This document shows, in pieces, positions 23,001 to 33,800 of a DNA stretch of 64,000 nt (position 1 is its first letter; every line of letters begins with the position of its first letter). The position numbers were made by a program, and so were the translations under genes. This DNA comes from Porites lobata (lineage: Eukaryota > Cnidaria > Anthozoa > Scleractinia > Poritidae), in assembly GCA_942486035.1 (NCBI GenBank), contig CALNXK010000009.1, positions 2,323,501-2,387,500 of the forward strand, in the 5' to 3' direction. The notes beneath the pieces are model-generated. The model was not told where the DNA came from, did no database searches, and saw nothing but the letters and a program-made list of their open reading frames with translations.

Positions 23001-25543
23001 GACTAAGCCAGAAGTTTAAGTCGCCAAGGAGAAAATGCTAGTCGCATTGGCGACCGTATCAGTCGCAATTTCGAGCCCTGTTTGAACACCTAGAACAAGC
23101 AAACTGAAACTTTAACCTTTTTTAAAGTACGTGCTTGCTGGAATGTAATGCAGGAAAGTTATGATAGTAACTAATTAACAAACTGTGTTCTTATACAGCC
23201 AATCACAATGCAGATTGTGTCATAATGTCACTGTAACCCTTGGTCACTCAGGCAACTAAAGTAAATGTTCCTCAAGAACTAATTCACTAGGCCTTAGCCT
23301 CCTATTGGCACTTGAGACACAGCTAGGAGTGGTATAGCCTGAGAAAACAGCTAACATTTCACAATGCCACTGATGACATGTCACTATACACATATCTGGG
23401 TAGTGCTTGTGATTGATTGTTAATTTGTAAATTCATCCAATCAGAAGCACTAACCAGATCTGGGTAGTGATGCGTTATCACTATAGAATTTCTGCACTCA
23501 TTCCTCAAATGTCATTTTCTGGGAAAACCAGTTGTGGCAGCAAGAAATGTTGACTGTTTTCTTAGGCTAGGAGTTGTAAAGTTGCTAAATGAGGACTGCA
23601 AATATTTTTTTTATAAATGTTGCTGATGTTCAATAATGACCCATTCTTCTTCCACTTGTTTTGATTCACAGTATTGATCTTACTCCATCTGAAGGCAGGA
23701 ATATATTCATTTCTGGTGTAAGTACTTAGACAGCATTAACTTAATGTCATTTTAGATCTTTTATAAAAACCAAAACCGTGAACACTAGAAATATTTTGGG
23801 ATACTTGTTGTGTGGTAAGAAAAATGCCATTCAGGCGTGGGAAAACTGTAAGCTGGTTTGCATGTCCTTATCTTGGCTGTGATTGGTCATAACAGTAAGA
23901 ACATTCCTGCAATATTTTAAGTGTTTACGGTTTGACTGTAATGACGCATGAAGAAAAAAAAAGTAAATGCTTGGATGTTAAATGCCATTTACCATTTAAT
24001 TATGTAAACTTTAACTTTGAATTTTTCCAGTAGGTGTATTATTTTTTTCATCATACCCCAAAATTTTAGGGATTTCTAAAAATACTACCTTTTAAATAAG
24101 CTCAGTTTGCCATGTCGTTATATTTATTTTGTAAATTATTACCTTCTACAGGGATGTGATAACACAGCCCTTGTATGGGATATCAGGACTGGCCATGCTG
24201 TTAATTCTTTCCAGACACATGAGGCTGATATTAATGGAGTAAGGTAGGGATGAAAAACCAAAGGAATGGGGCAGTGTCAAACTTGATCTGTCATTCTTGT
24301 CCAAAACCTACATAGAAAATTTTGCTCGCTGTGCGCCCCAAGACATGCTATACCAAAGAAGCGGCAGTTTCACACCACAGAATGGCTGCCTACCTTACAA
24401 ATAAGGTTCTTGAAGTGGTTGTGGTTGCATAATATTATCTCTTCTGGCGCATGCACAATGAGAGGAAGGGGATAAGATCATTCTTAATCTCAACCCAGAG
24501 CTCTTCTGTGCATGTAGAGGAGAGGGTCGAGAATGGATCGTTCCCTGCACACTTAGTACTTTTTTTAATTACATTTTCCTTTGCAACACCTTGACAAGTA
24601 AGAGCAAGGGTTGCTCAGTGGTAAGAGCATTAGCCTCCAACCAGTATGGCTAGGGTTCAAATCCCTGTGTCAATGCCATATATGTGGGTTGGTTTGTTGT
24701 TGGTTCTTCCCTTTGCTCCAAGAGATTTTTTCTATGCACTCCAGTTTCTCTCTCTCCTCAAGAACCAACATTTCCAAATCTCATTTTGTCGCAGTGAGAG
24801 CCTCGGGTAAAGAGCCTCAGTGCAATAAACACCACATGGCATAATGCCCCAAATTCAGGACATATAAAGTAATAGTTCATCTAAGGATTGTTATGTTTCT
24901 AATTACATGTAGGTTTTATCCCAGTGGAGAAGCATTTGGTACTGCTTCTGATGATGCCACTGTAAGTATTCCTAACTCGACCCCCTCCCCCCCCCCAAAA
25001 AAAAAACAACATAAGGTTAAATATCATGGTACTAATATGGAACTGTTAGTGGCAGTGGCTGATGTTTTGACGACCTGTGCACAGTGAAAGTCAAAGTGAC
25101 CCGTGGGTATTGATTTATTGTTCTATTAAGTCGTGATGTCATTTCTGGAAAAGTACTCATTTTTGATTACTGTTGTAATAAATAATATTGTTTGTCTGCT
25201 ATGATGTTGCTTTGCTGCTGTGTTTGTAGCCTGAAAAGGAAAGTGGCATCTTCTATGGAACAACATCTTTATTCCCAGGCTGATGATGTTGTTGCAGTTT
25301 TTCGTTGTTCAAAGTTTCTTACCAAGTGTTTTACTTGTCATTTTTAGTGTCGTCTATATGATCTAAGAGCAGACCATGAACTTGCTGTTTACTCTAAAGA
25401 ACACATTATATTTGGAGCAGCGTCCTTAGACTTTTCTATTAGCGGTAGGTGGCCCATAAGACCCAGTGTTCTCCTTATCAGGCGGTAACCGGTATTATAC
25501 TACTACATGAGAAATTTCTGCAATTTGATTGGCTGAGAGCAAT

Positions 25544-25576
<33 letters not shown>

Positions 25577-27251
25577 GAAAATTACAAACCTTTTGAGGGT
25601 AGTAGTATAAACAAATAATAGCAAGATTTGTATGTGATATTTGGCATAAATACCACTCGTGATATTTCAAAATTGTCTCAAATTTCACTCGCCTTACGGC
25701 TCGTGAAATTTCGTATAACAATTTTGAAATATCATTCGTGGTATTTATGCCAAATATCACTACAAATCATGCTATTACCTATACAAATTTACTGTCTGAA
25801 GCAACACTTCTTACCATCGGCAACGGCTTGAAGGTTTACTAAATTGAGTAAGATGTCTTAAAGAATACATAAGTTGTGATCCGATCCGATCAAGGTAATG
25901 AATGAATACATGGAAGTGTACTAAAGTATACACAGGTTTTTTTTTATGGGCCACGCATTTTGGAAAGGGAGTCTTTGAAGACAGAGTACAATTATTAAAT
26001 TCAAACGTTTTGAATTGAGATAACAACGGCTGATTTGCGTAAAATAGGACTTCAAATGAGGGGGAACGACGTTTCAGAGAACTTAGCTCCTTAATTTCAC
26101 AGCGAGGTCGAAGCCACGTCCTTCACTCTACTACCCCCTCCCCAGGAAAGTGTGCAAATATTTTTTTGCCTTACCGGCGATGAATGGTTCCTTACCTGCT
26201 GAGCTAAAATTTAGGGAGAACGCTGAAGACCTATTTTTAAAATTAAAAAAAGAATGATAAGAAAGACTTATTTATAACCTTTTTGTTTTCTTAGGGAGAT
26301 TACTCTTTGGTGGTTACCATGACTACACTATGAATGTATGGGATACGCTCAAGGTATGTGAAAATCTTGATATTATCATTGCAGTTCTAAAATAGTGATC
26401 TGTCGTGAAAAAATAATCTATTTCACGAGGATAAAATTTGTAGCCTGCGAAAACGTCCGTTTCTCCTCGCCCTTCGCCGCTGGGGACGTTTCGCGCGGAG
26501 GAACTTCGTTCCTTCGCGTGAAACGTCCCCAGCGGCGAAGAACGAGGAGAAAGGGATGTTTTCGCAGGCTATAAAATTTGCTGATGACCACTAATGATTA
26601 AACTTACAGTCTGAGCAGCTGTCAGTGTATTATGCCCATGATAACCGAATCAGTTGTCTGGAGGTGTCGCCAGATGGGACAGCTGTGGCTACTGGAAGCT
26701 GGGACAATACACTAAGAGTAAGTAAGACACAAAGGAAAACCTGTGTTCCAGCTAGTAAACTAGAAATTGAGTTGCATCTCTGCGCGAAAGTCCAAATCTG
26801 GATTCTCAATCCAATAACACATCTGGCGTTTCGATACTCATATCCCAAAATGGATTTTCAAACATTTAGAATAGCATAGGATTCTGGCAAACTTGTTTGT
26901 TTGTTTTTGTCTTTTTTCTGCTAGTGTTTTTTTAGCTTTCTGTATTTACTTCTGTCTCTGGTTTTGCTTATTTGTCGGTCCGTCGGAGCAGTCATCGCGT
27001 TTCACGCTCGTCAGATTGGATCTCCTTTCATTACGTTATTCTCCTTTGATTAACTACCTAACATCTTGCTTTCCATGCTTGAAGACCGCTTTGCCAGTTT
27101 TTTGCAAAATTTAAATACTCCTGATCGTTGTTTTCAAAGTATGGAGGAAATAGCTAAGGGACTTTGTTGTACCACGTTATTTCTTCCGTTTCTGTGAAGA
27201 ATTACTTGTTGTTTAACTTTTTCTCGTTTTGGTTTTCAGGTTTGGGCTTAA
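14085..27251 (+). CDS. GNB5: G-protein subunit beta-5
   Basis: Thirteen exons: 14085-14199, 18457-18593, 19094-19135, 19522-19598, 20916-21042, 21646-21743, 23672-23717, 24152-24243, 24913-24961, 25348-25444, 26295-26353, 26610-26717 and 27240-27251. They sum to 1,059 nt, 352 residues plus stop, against 353 for the human short isoform. All introns are GT-AG and phases close exactly. An N-terminal helix (residues about 8-40) precedes a seven-blade WD40 propeller. Diagnostic blocks include DGKVIVWDAFTTNK, TWVMACAFSPSG, GDTTCALWDVESGQLLQSFHGH and a C-terminal GSWDNTLRVWA. GNB5 pairs with R7-family RGS proteins instead of a conventional gamma subunit and tunes Gi/o signalling. The last exon encodes only VWA and the stop. 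Introns carry many transposons, listed separately. Identification is secure. Confidence 0.97.
14929..15300. mobile_element. ACTGTCCAA-family repeat, copy 2
   Basis: AATGTCCAACCATCGAG begins a body matching the copies at 2449 and 15336: CCCGAAT motifs, then GACACCTAACAGAG, then a stretch about AACACTAGAAATAGC. It sits in GNB5 intron 1, directly before the next copy. Confidence 0.65.
15336..15764. mobile_element. ACTGTCCAA-family repeat, copy 3, both ends present
   Basis: ACTGTCCAATCATCCC at the left and AAAAGGTTGGACAGT at the right are imperfect inverse complements. This copy therefore defines the element as a roughly 430-bp TIR element. It lies in the same orientation as copy 2 in GNB5 intron 1. 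Confidence 0.7.
18160..18243. repeat. Retroposon-like 3' end with (GTT)n tail
   Basis: GGTACAAATAAA is followed by seven GTT units (about 18221-18242). An AATAAA next to a simple repeat is typical of a LINE or SINE 3' end. The upstream body was not identified. Confidence 0.45.
18699..18919. mobile_element. MITE with TTTTAACCCTT ends in GNB5 intron 2
   Basis: The left end TTTTTAACCCTTTTAACCC and the right end GGGCTTAAAGGGTTAAAA are inverse complements with small differences. A related, more degraded copy ends at 34060 with ACTTAAAGGGTTAA. Confidence 0.65.
19894..20363. mobile_element. 470-bp TIR element, TACAGTAAAA ends, copy 1
   Basis: TACAGTAAAAACCTGCAACT at the left pairs with the right end, which finishes GGGCTTTTACTGTA. 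Repeated AGGTTCTTA / TAAGAACC motifs lie inside both ends. A homologous copy lies at 61082-61526. Located in GNB5 intron 4. Confidence 0.75.
21270..21345 (-). repeat. tRNA-like sequence, probably SINE-derived
   Basis: The reverse strand carries GCTCAGCAGTTAGAG (A-box-like) and GAGTTCAATTC (B-box-like) at tRNA spacing. Pairing of the acceptor arms is poor, so it is not a functional tRNA gene. Located in GNB5 intron 5. Confidence 0.45.
22136..23080. mobile_element. 945-bp CAGGGCTCGAAATT transposon with a nested insertion
   Basis: Ends are CAGGGCTCGAAATT and AATTTCGAGCCCTG, perfect inverse complements, flanked by TTTGA at 22131-22135 and 23081-23085. Several GTCGCC/GGCGAC motifs lie just inside each end. 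The CAGGG terminus is hAT-like, although a 5-bp duplication is short for hAT. It has no transposase. It lies in GNB5 intron 6. Confidence 0.75.
22276..22797. mobile_element. 522-bp insertion nested in the CAGGG element
   Basis: The insert is bracketed by a direct duplication of GGCTTCTGATAT (22264-22275 and 22798-22809). It begins TTAGCGCGGTC and is rich in CGCGAAATT-type motifs. A long flanking repeat suggests a target duplication. The superfamily is unknown. Confidence 0.55.
23335..23569. mobile_element. Foldback element, TAGCCTGAG end, 9-bp TSD
   Basis: TAGCCTGAGAAAACAG at the left pairs with CTGTTTTCTTAGGCTA at the right. Flanks are GGAGTGGTA and GGAGTTGTA, 8 of 9 identical. The interior carries the palindrome CCAGATCTGGGTAGTG shared with the element at 29816-30201. 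Located in GNB5 intron 6. Confidence 0.75.
24603..24840 (+). repeat. tRNA-derived SINE
   Basis: TTGCTCAGTGGTAAGAGCAT is an A-box region, and GGGTTCAAATCCC about 35 nt downstream is a B-box, the layout of an internal Pol III promoter. A non-tRNA tail follows, ending in GTGCAATAAAC. Located in GNB5 intron 8, same strand as the gene. Confidence 0.7.
25495..25790. mobile_element. Palindromic repeat, copy 1
   Basis: It begins TACTACTACATGAGAAATTT and contains GATATTTGGCATAAATACCA, inverted later as TGGTATTTATGCCAAATATC. The same sequence recurs at 40059-40325 in SSR2. Located in GNB5 intron 10. Confidence 0.7.
26441..26571. mobile_element. Foldback element, TAGCCTGCG ends, perfect 9-bp TSD
   Basis: The 131-bp element is a nearly perfect hairpin beginning TAGCCTGCGAAAACGTCC and ending with its inverse complement. 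TAAAATTTG flanks it on both sides (26432-26440 and 26572-26580). It is GC-rich in an AT-rich intron (GNB5 intron 11). Confidence 0.85.
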
Positions 27252-27595
27252 ACTCAAGGATAATTTAGGGATTAACTGTAGGCTTCTTTCCGCTATTCGT
27301 TAGTATAATTTTGTGGAAACGAAATGCACTGTTAAGATCAGCTACAAACTGGAGAATTCCTCTTTTCTTTGGTCTTTTGAGTCGTTAAAACGTGTTAATT
27401 TATGTGGTGTATAAATTGTAAATATTTTTAGAATATATATATATTAAGATATTTTCGAAATCAATATTTGAATCACTAAATTAAATCTAATATAATTTTA
27501 TATTTAGAAAGATCATAAATGATAGATAATAATGAAAGAAACTGAACAATAATATACATTGTACCATGTACTATATGTGAGGCGTGATTCTTGTT

Positions 27596-27601
27596 AATAA
27601 A
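27596..27601 (+). other. Likely GNB5 polyadenylation signal
   Basis: AATAAA lies 345 bp past the GNB5 stop, in AT-rich 3' flank. Confidence 0.5.
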
Positions 27602-27985
27602 ATATGTAATTTTCACTTTAGACAATACGTTGTAGGTTAATGTTACTTGCGAATAAAACGAGTTTAAACCTGTTTGAGACTTTTTTAGTGTCCCAACGCT
27701 AGCCTGCGATCATGCCCTTTCTTCATATCTGTTACTCACAAAGGAGAAGTAACGCCTGAACGCAGGAGATTATCACTCAGCATTCTAAGATTCGAGGAAA
27801 CTGCCCATCTACCCCTCCGTGTTAATGTTTTTGCTGAGAAAAAGTTGAATGAAGCTTTTCGGGGTGTGCATTGTTTGAAAATACACGACAGTCAAATCTC
27901 AACCTGTAAGTCGTCCTCGCCTTACCCAAGTTTTGGTCCTCGTTCGGAGTCTTCCAAGGCCTTCTCGATCAGTTCATTTCGGTCT

Positions 27986-28157
27986 TATGCAAGCAGTCTC
28001 TCTCTTTCTTCAGATTTAGTGAAGGGAGTACACGCGTGCGGACGTCGAGCAGCGAAGCCGCGATTCACGCCGTCAGTCGCGCGTGGTTATTTTCGTGTCT
28101 CGCACGTTTCGCTCTAAGGACTTCACTAAGAAAAAAAGAGAGACCGCTTGTAGTCTG
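27986..28157. mobile_element. Foldback element with AGTCTCTCT arms, left tip degraded
   Basis: GCAAGCAGTCTCTCTCTTTC at the left pairs with AGAGAGACCGCTTG at the right, followed by TAGTCTG. Flanks are TTTCGGTCT and TTTCGGTCC, 8 of 9 identical. It is related to the element at 28460-28666 by its arms. Confidence 0.6.
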
Positions 28158-28459
28158 TTTCGGTCCCGAAACGCACAGGTCGCGCGGAATAATGAGGCCT
28201 AGGGGCCCTTAAATAAGGCTCTTTTACTCTAGATTATTACTTTATACGGGTCTTCACATCGCACCTGTGTGGAGGATGAATTTTTGCGATCAGGAGCAAA
28301 GATTTTCATGAAAATCCACCGTGTCACACCATAGAGGAGCCTTGTTATAAACGGACAGCAACTATCAAAGATAAAAACAATGCTACGGTTTATGTTGGGA
28401 ACGTCCTGACGATGCACAATCCTTTGTCAACAGAGAATAAATTAATGGCACGTTTTTAT

Positions 28460-28666
28460 TAGACTACGAGCAGTCTCTCTTTTTTCTTGGTTCATCGAGC
28501 AAAACGCGCGCGACACACAAATGACCACGCGGGTTACTGAAGGTGCGAGACGAGAGAGGCTGCGGCCCTTCGTTTCTCGCGTCCCTCGTCTTCGCCGCTT
28601 GACGCTCGCGCGCGCGTGCACTCCCCTCACTAAATATGAAGAAAAAGAGAAACTGCTCGCAGTCTA
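28460..28666. mobile_element. Foldback element, TAGACTACGAGCAG ends, 9-bp TSD
   Basis: The left arm TAGACTACGAGCAGTCTCTC pairs with the right arm ending CTGCTCGCAGTCTA. Flanks are CGTTTTTAT and CGTTCTTAT, 8 of 9 identical. The ORFs inside it reflect its high GC content. Confidence 0.75.
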
Positions 28667-28828
28667 CGTTCTTATTGGTCAAGAAGATCCGGAATGCTAT
28701 TGAGGGTTGTGCACCGTCAACTTCAAGTGCGTCAAAAAGCTAACAAAAACATATAACAAAGGAGTGTAACGGCCTTCGTAAAGGGTCTCAAAACCATTCA
28801 ACTCTATCAGCTATGCTCACACGAAGCG

Positions 28829-29030
28829 AATTGACCACTACAGAAAATACCATAACATACCATAAAGCTCTTTGTTCGTCACCCCAAAATTTTGCATAAA
28901 CATTGTTTTCGGTTTCTCTTGGAAGTTAAAATGACCCCAAGAGAAACTGAAAACAATGCTTATGCAAAATTTTGGGGTGACAAACAAAGAGCATTATGGT
29001 ATGTTATGATATTTTCTGTAGTGGTCAATT
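28829..29030. mobile_element. 202-bp hairpin element
   Basis: AATTGACCACTACAGAAAAT pairs with ATTTTCTGTAGTGGTCAATT, and pairing continues almost to the centre through CACCCCAAAATTTTGCATAA. No convincing target duplication was found. Confidence 0.75.
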
Positions 29031-29059
29031 GTCGCTGCGACTTGTCCCAGGGTATAGAG

Positions 29060-29230
29060 AGTTTTCACTCACGTGACCAGCATCTATGCAAATTTATGAG
29101 AACAAAAGAAAGTGTTTACATAAGAAAAGAGATCAACTCCCACAGGACTGGTTTGGAACACCAACATGGCCACCGTTTTATTGTTTTGGAACACCAATAT
29201 GGCCGCAGTGACCTCATTTGAAAATGCTCT
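29060..29230. repeat. Short repeat with duplicated TTTGGAACACCAA(C/T)ATGGCC
   Basis: The unit TTTGGAACACCAACATGGCC (29151) recurs as TTTGGAACACCAATATGGCC (29184), 33 bp apart. The ORFs over it are in repeat sequence and not supported as genes. Confidence 0.5.
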
Positions 29231-29815
29231 ATAAATCGAAAGAAATTGTAGGCTAATCGTATGGAGATTCAGGGGTGAATACTTCGATTCTGTTTTTTGT
29301 TGTTGTTTTATTCTACTCAACCTTGGAGTCAAAAAAGAATTTTGAATTTGAAACTGGTTTATAGAGAATAGAAGTGATGACGTTACAAAAATTAAATTTA
29401 TGAAATCATGGGATTGGTTGGCACGTCCAGAAAGACCAAGAAGAAAATGTTAACTTGCTAAAAATCAGCCTGTTGGTGCAAATTGGTGCCGGAAGATATG
29501 AGAAACGTTAAGCTCCAATGACTCCATATGAATCCTTCTAAAATTGGCCTGGATCGTTAGGATCGTTAACATTCGATCCAAGCCCATACGCCATTTGCAC
29601 GATGCGGTCATTTTACTACTATCACCAGAGAATCCTTCAGGGTTTTGCTTTCTTGTGCAAATTTTAAAAGCATTTTGTTATTTGAACCTCACTAATTTAA
29701 GACGTCTATAATACATTTGCTCGTAACTTTCATTTAATTCTTCCATCAGGAAGATTAACTTTTTATCCTCCTAGAGAGCCTTCAATCAAAAGCACAACGA
29801 ATTTCAAATCTGATC

Positions 29816-30201
29816 TAGGCAGAGAAAACAGCCGTCTTTTGGCGACCCTACCACTAGTCTGCTACACAGCCGTTTTTAGTGTCGTCACGCAACGCTCCTC
29901 CCCAGGAGCGTTGCGTGACGACACTAAAAACGGCTGTGTAGCAGACTACCCTACCACTGGTTTCCCCGCCAAATGACGTCTAAGAAACGAGCGCAGAAAT
30001 TCCATACTGAAGACCCGTCACTACCCAGATCTGGGTAGTGCTTCTGATTGGTCGTGCCGAGTGAGAAATTTGATTCAACCAATCAGAAGCATTACCCAGA
30101 TCTGGGTAGTGACGCGTCATCAATATGGAATTTCTGCGCTCGTTTCTCAGACATCATTTTGCGGGGAAACCAGTCATTAGGGTCGCCAAATGTCTGGGCT
30201 A
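29816..30201. mobile_element. Foldback element with perfect 9-bp TSD, carries a nested hairpin
   Basis: It begins TAGGCAGAGAAAACAG and ends ATGTCTGGGCTA. AATCTGATC is present on both sides (29807-29815 and 30202-30210). The arms include GGCGACCCTA / TAGGGTCGCC and CTGGTTTCCCCGC / GCGGGGAAACCAG. Without the nested hairpin it is about 283 bp and homologous to the element at 23335. Confidence 0.8.
29855..29948. mobile_element. Nested perfect hairpin, TAGTCTGCT ends, 9-bp TSD
   Basis: A 94-bp, essentially perfect inverted repeat begins TAGTCTGCTACACAGCCG. CCCTACCAC flanks it on both sides (29846-29854 and 29949-29957). It lies inside the left arm of the 29816 element, so it arrived later. Confidence 0.85.
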
Positions 30202-30210
30202 AATCTGATC

Positions 30211-30805
30211 GTGTAAAATGCAAAAGACAAATAGCACTGTATTATTAAGAGTACATCAGAACCGGTTTACTTGAATACAAGAAAGGACAACTTCTTTGCT
30301 TTACAGTAACATTAAAAATACCTTCAAGAAATCAGTATCAAACAAGAGACGCAATATTTTCATCCCATAGAAAAGAAAATAAGGATGGACTAGAAGCAGA
30401 ATACTTTTTTTAGACTAACGTTTATGTGTCAACGTTTTTAGATATCATTCTAAACTCGATTTCAAGTCTCCCTTACAGCTTCTTAAACGATCAACCATTA
30501 ACCAAGAAATTCAAAGGTAAAGTTTGTTGACGGTTTTTGCATTGTTAATTAACGCGATAGGTACACCCCTGCGAATTACTAAACGAACACCATACAATAT
30601 TGCTGTCACCTTAACGTTCCAAAACATGTTCACATCGCGAACCTAAACAAAGTCTGAAAAAAAAGATATTAAGCACCCCTTCTCAATAACGAAGTATAAA
30701 TGCAAAAACGGACTTTACAAAAATATTACGTTCTGTTGCTATCATTCTTTAAAAAATATGATTTCACTCGCATATGTAGTAGTTGTAGTAGTCTCCATAA
30801 TTCTA
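30211..30805. other. TTC24 3' flank
   Basis: AT-rich sequence downstream of the TTC24 stop (minus strand), likely including its 3' untranslated region. No other feature is seen. Confidence 0.4.
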
Positions 30806-33800
30806 CTACTGAATAACACAAGTTCTGGACTGCACGCTTTCTTTGTCTTTTTTCACTTCAGTACCGTTGGGTGATGACCTGGTTCCTTTAGCAGCCTGTA
30901 CTGACGCCAGATAAGCTTCTCTGTGGGCACGCGGCATGTCATCAGAGTAGTCGCTCTTTGCTGGAGAAAAATCTCTACCGGATACTCTTGAGTTATCAAC
31001 GTCATTCGGTGGCTCTTCATAGATGTACTCTTCCTGCGTGGATTTTAGTTGTTCTCTGGGCGATGTATTTTGGGGTTTTCTTGAATGACGATGTCTTTTA
31101 CTTCTCCTTGCGCTGCCCTCCTCCCTCACAGGCGCTTCTTCTACACTCGAATCCGTCGAAGACTTCTTCTGTGACCTAGAAATTAAAGCTCTCTCGTGAT
31201 GAACCTCTGCTTCTGTGGTTATCACTCCCTGCGGACCGCGCCTTTTTCCCTTGTCAGGTTCCTCATGCTGACTTTCTTCTTGATCATCACTAGATTCCTC
31301 TGAAGACCAATCAAAAGAATCCTCCGACTCTGAAGGAGTCTGATCTCCGTCAATCCCACGAGCTATCAGCTGGTGGTGCTCCTGTCTGGAGCGGGTTTTT
31401 CCCACCCGTTTGCTCTTGCGTTCACTCTTGTCTGCCGAGCGATCACCCTTCAAGCTGTCAAGTCTTAAAGGAGGTAGCCTTCCATTTAACCTCTTGGCGA
31501 GAACCAACTGGCATTCCAAGGCATTAGCAAGTTTACTGACAATCCTGTTATTGTGGTCAGGATCAGCGTCCCCAGAAGTTGAAAGAACAGACAGAGCTGA
31601 CTTATAGTTCTCCACAGCCTTGTCATAGTCCTGTTTAAGAAAGCTGACGGCGGCCAAACCCTCGTAAGCTTGCCACAAGCCGCTCTTATCAGCCGAATCC
31701 TTAGCTGCTTGGATTGCATGACTGAAGCTTTCTCCAGCTTTGTTATGATCTCCGAGTTGGCTCTGAGCGAATCCCATGTTACAGAAAGCTTGTCCCTGGG
31801 CTGACCTGTTGGATAACTCACCTAAAGAATTGAACGCATAAAAGTCACTTAATAAAAATGCCAAGTCAAATCTCGCGTTGACACTAGACAACCTTGATTA
31901 TACTACACTCTAGTCCTTCTACTGACCACTCTGCCGATAGGCGTGCATATGCATCAACTGGTATGAAAGTCACTTGTGAGTAACTATGTAGGTACTAAAG
32001 GGGTCAAATATTACTGTGCCAGTGAATGTACATGTGAGTTGTGTGGGAGGACAGGGGGTGGGAGCCCGGGAAAATAGGGGACAGAAGGGGTATTAAAGGC
32101 AGGACAGGAAAGAGAGGGATGTGGTAGTCTAAAATAAAATGTCAGCCATCTGTTCGCCCCACATCCCCAAAGAGTGGCCATGGGAGGGGTGAAGAGACCG
32201 CTGAAATTTCAAACTAGGGAAGTGGGAGTTATAAAGGGCAGGAAGTGGAAGAGATATAGAGGATATTATATGGCCGTGCAGAGATACGAAATTTCTCTTC
32301 GAGTGTTGAAATATTTTTCAACACGAGAAGAGAAATTTTGTATCTCCAAGCTGCCATGTAATGTTCTATTAATTTTATTATACAAACACCAATGAACTAC
32401 CCAGCCATTTCACTTTAATAGTTTTTTGGTGTGAAGGCATAGCAATGGTGATATTTTCACAGGTGAAGATAACATGTTATTTTCACAAGTGAAGACATCA
32501 AGTTTTTGTGCAAAAGCTCACATGGTATTTCATTGGTGTTTATATAATAAAGGAGGAAATTACGCAACAATGCTTAATATTTCATGATCAAATTAGGACT
32601 AAAGGGAGGGAGACACTAGGTATTAGAGGGGGGAGTTGAGTTTGTAGATGGTTCTCACCCTTGCTCAGAGAGGTTTTTCTCTGGGTTTCTCCGGTTTTCC
32701 CCTCTACTTAACTTACAATTCCTATTTAATCATGCATGGTTCACGAAAAACCATTTTGTGGATGTGCTATTGCTCAATTGCTATTTATTTATTTATTTTC
32801 TGCCGATAGTAAGGGTGAGGATTAGTTCAATCTCCAAGACGAGCTTGTTAAAAAAATATGACACGTTTCTCACCATGAAGAGAGACTGCTTGCCTATGAC
32901 AATCCATTGCTTTGTTGTATTCCTTAAGCTGGTTATAAACAGCTCCTAAATTTTGTTGAAGAACAGCTTCCAGTGACTTGTCAGGATTTTCCGTACGCAT
33001 CAGAGGAATTGCCAGCTCAAAGCACTCTGCAGCATTCTTGTAAGATTTTAATCCATTATACAGTAGACCAATGTCGTTGTAGACTTTACCTAACAAAAAA
33101 AAAAAAGAAAATAGACTTGACATACTGCATACTTTTTTCTGTGAAATAACTGATCCGACAAGCTAAAATTGCCTAGAATTTTCTGTAGCTTATTGGGAAC
33201 AGCTACAACATTTAGATGTCTGTGCCATTCATGTATGATTTTCGAAGGTTATCTTATAAGTTCCCTATGATTTTCTGAAGTTGAATTTTACACATTTCAC
33301 TCACCATGATCAGCTATTGTTCATAGGAAAAGAAACCTAAAATTTTTGGATTAAAAACGGTGATGAAGAGAGGAATCAGGAAAATTTTCACCCTGTCATA
33401 AAACTTTAAATTGTATCTAAACTTTTTGGAAAAATAACAACGAAAACCCTTGTAAATTCGAAAAGGCTCAAGTTACCCTAGGGTGACCAAACAGACAAAA
33501 AATTTTGTAGCGCCACTAAGAATGCATTTCTAGAGATCTGAAAGTATTCTGGATAGCCTAAAAGAGTTTTTAATGTATTTAAGAGGAAACCGTTGTTGGG
33601 TGCCCCGCGATACTGGACTTGTTGATTAGAAGAGCTCACAACAACTTAAACACTTGGAAATAAGACTTTTAAAAACATTTATGATTCATGAAGAGAAACC
33701 AAGGAACTCAGTGGCAATCAAAAGAGCATGGATGTCAAAATCCTAACTGCCATAAAATTCCGCAAAAAGTAAAACACCTGGCTAAAATGTTTGGCAGCAC

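Noticed and set aside
24603..24700. tRNA gene
   Set aside because: A- and B-boxes are present but the acceptor stem does not pair, and a SINE tail follows.
27845..28703. Several ORFs in GC-rich sequence
   Set aside because: They lie in or next to foldback elements; open frames follow from base composition.
31822..31891. N-terminal part of the long minus-strand ORF at 30806-31891
   Set aside because: A splice acceptor at 31822-31823 and homology to TTC24 show that these codons are intron read-through.
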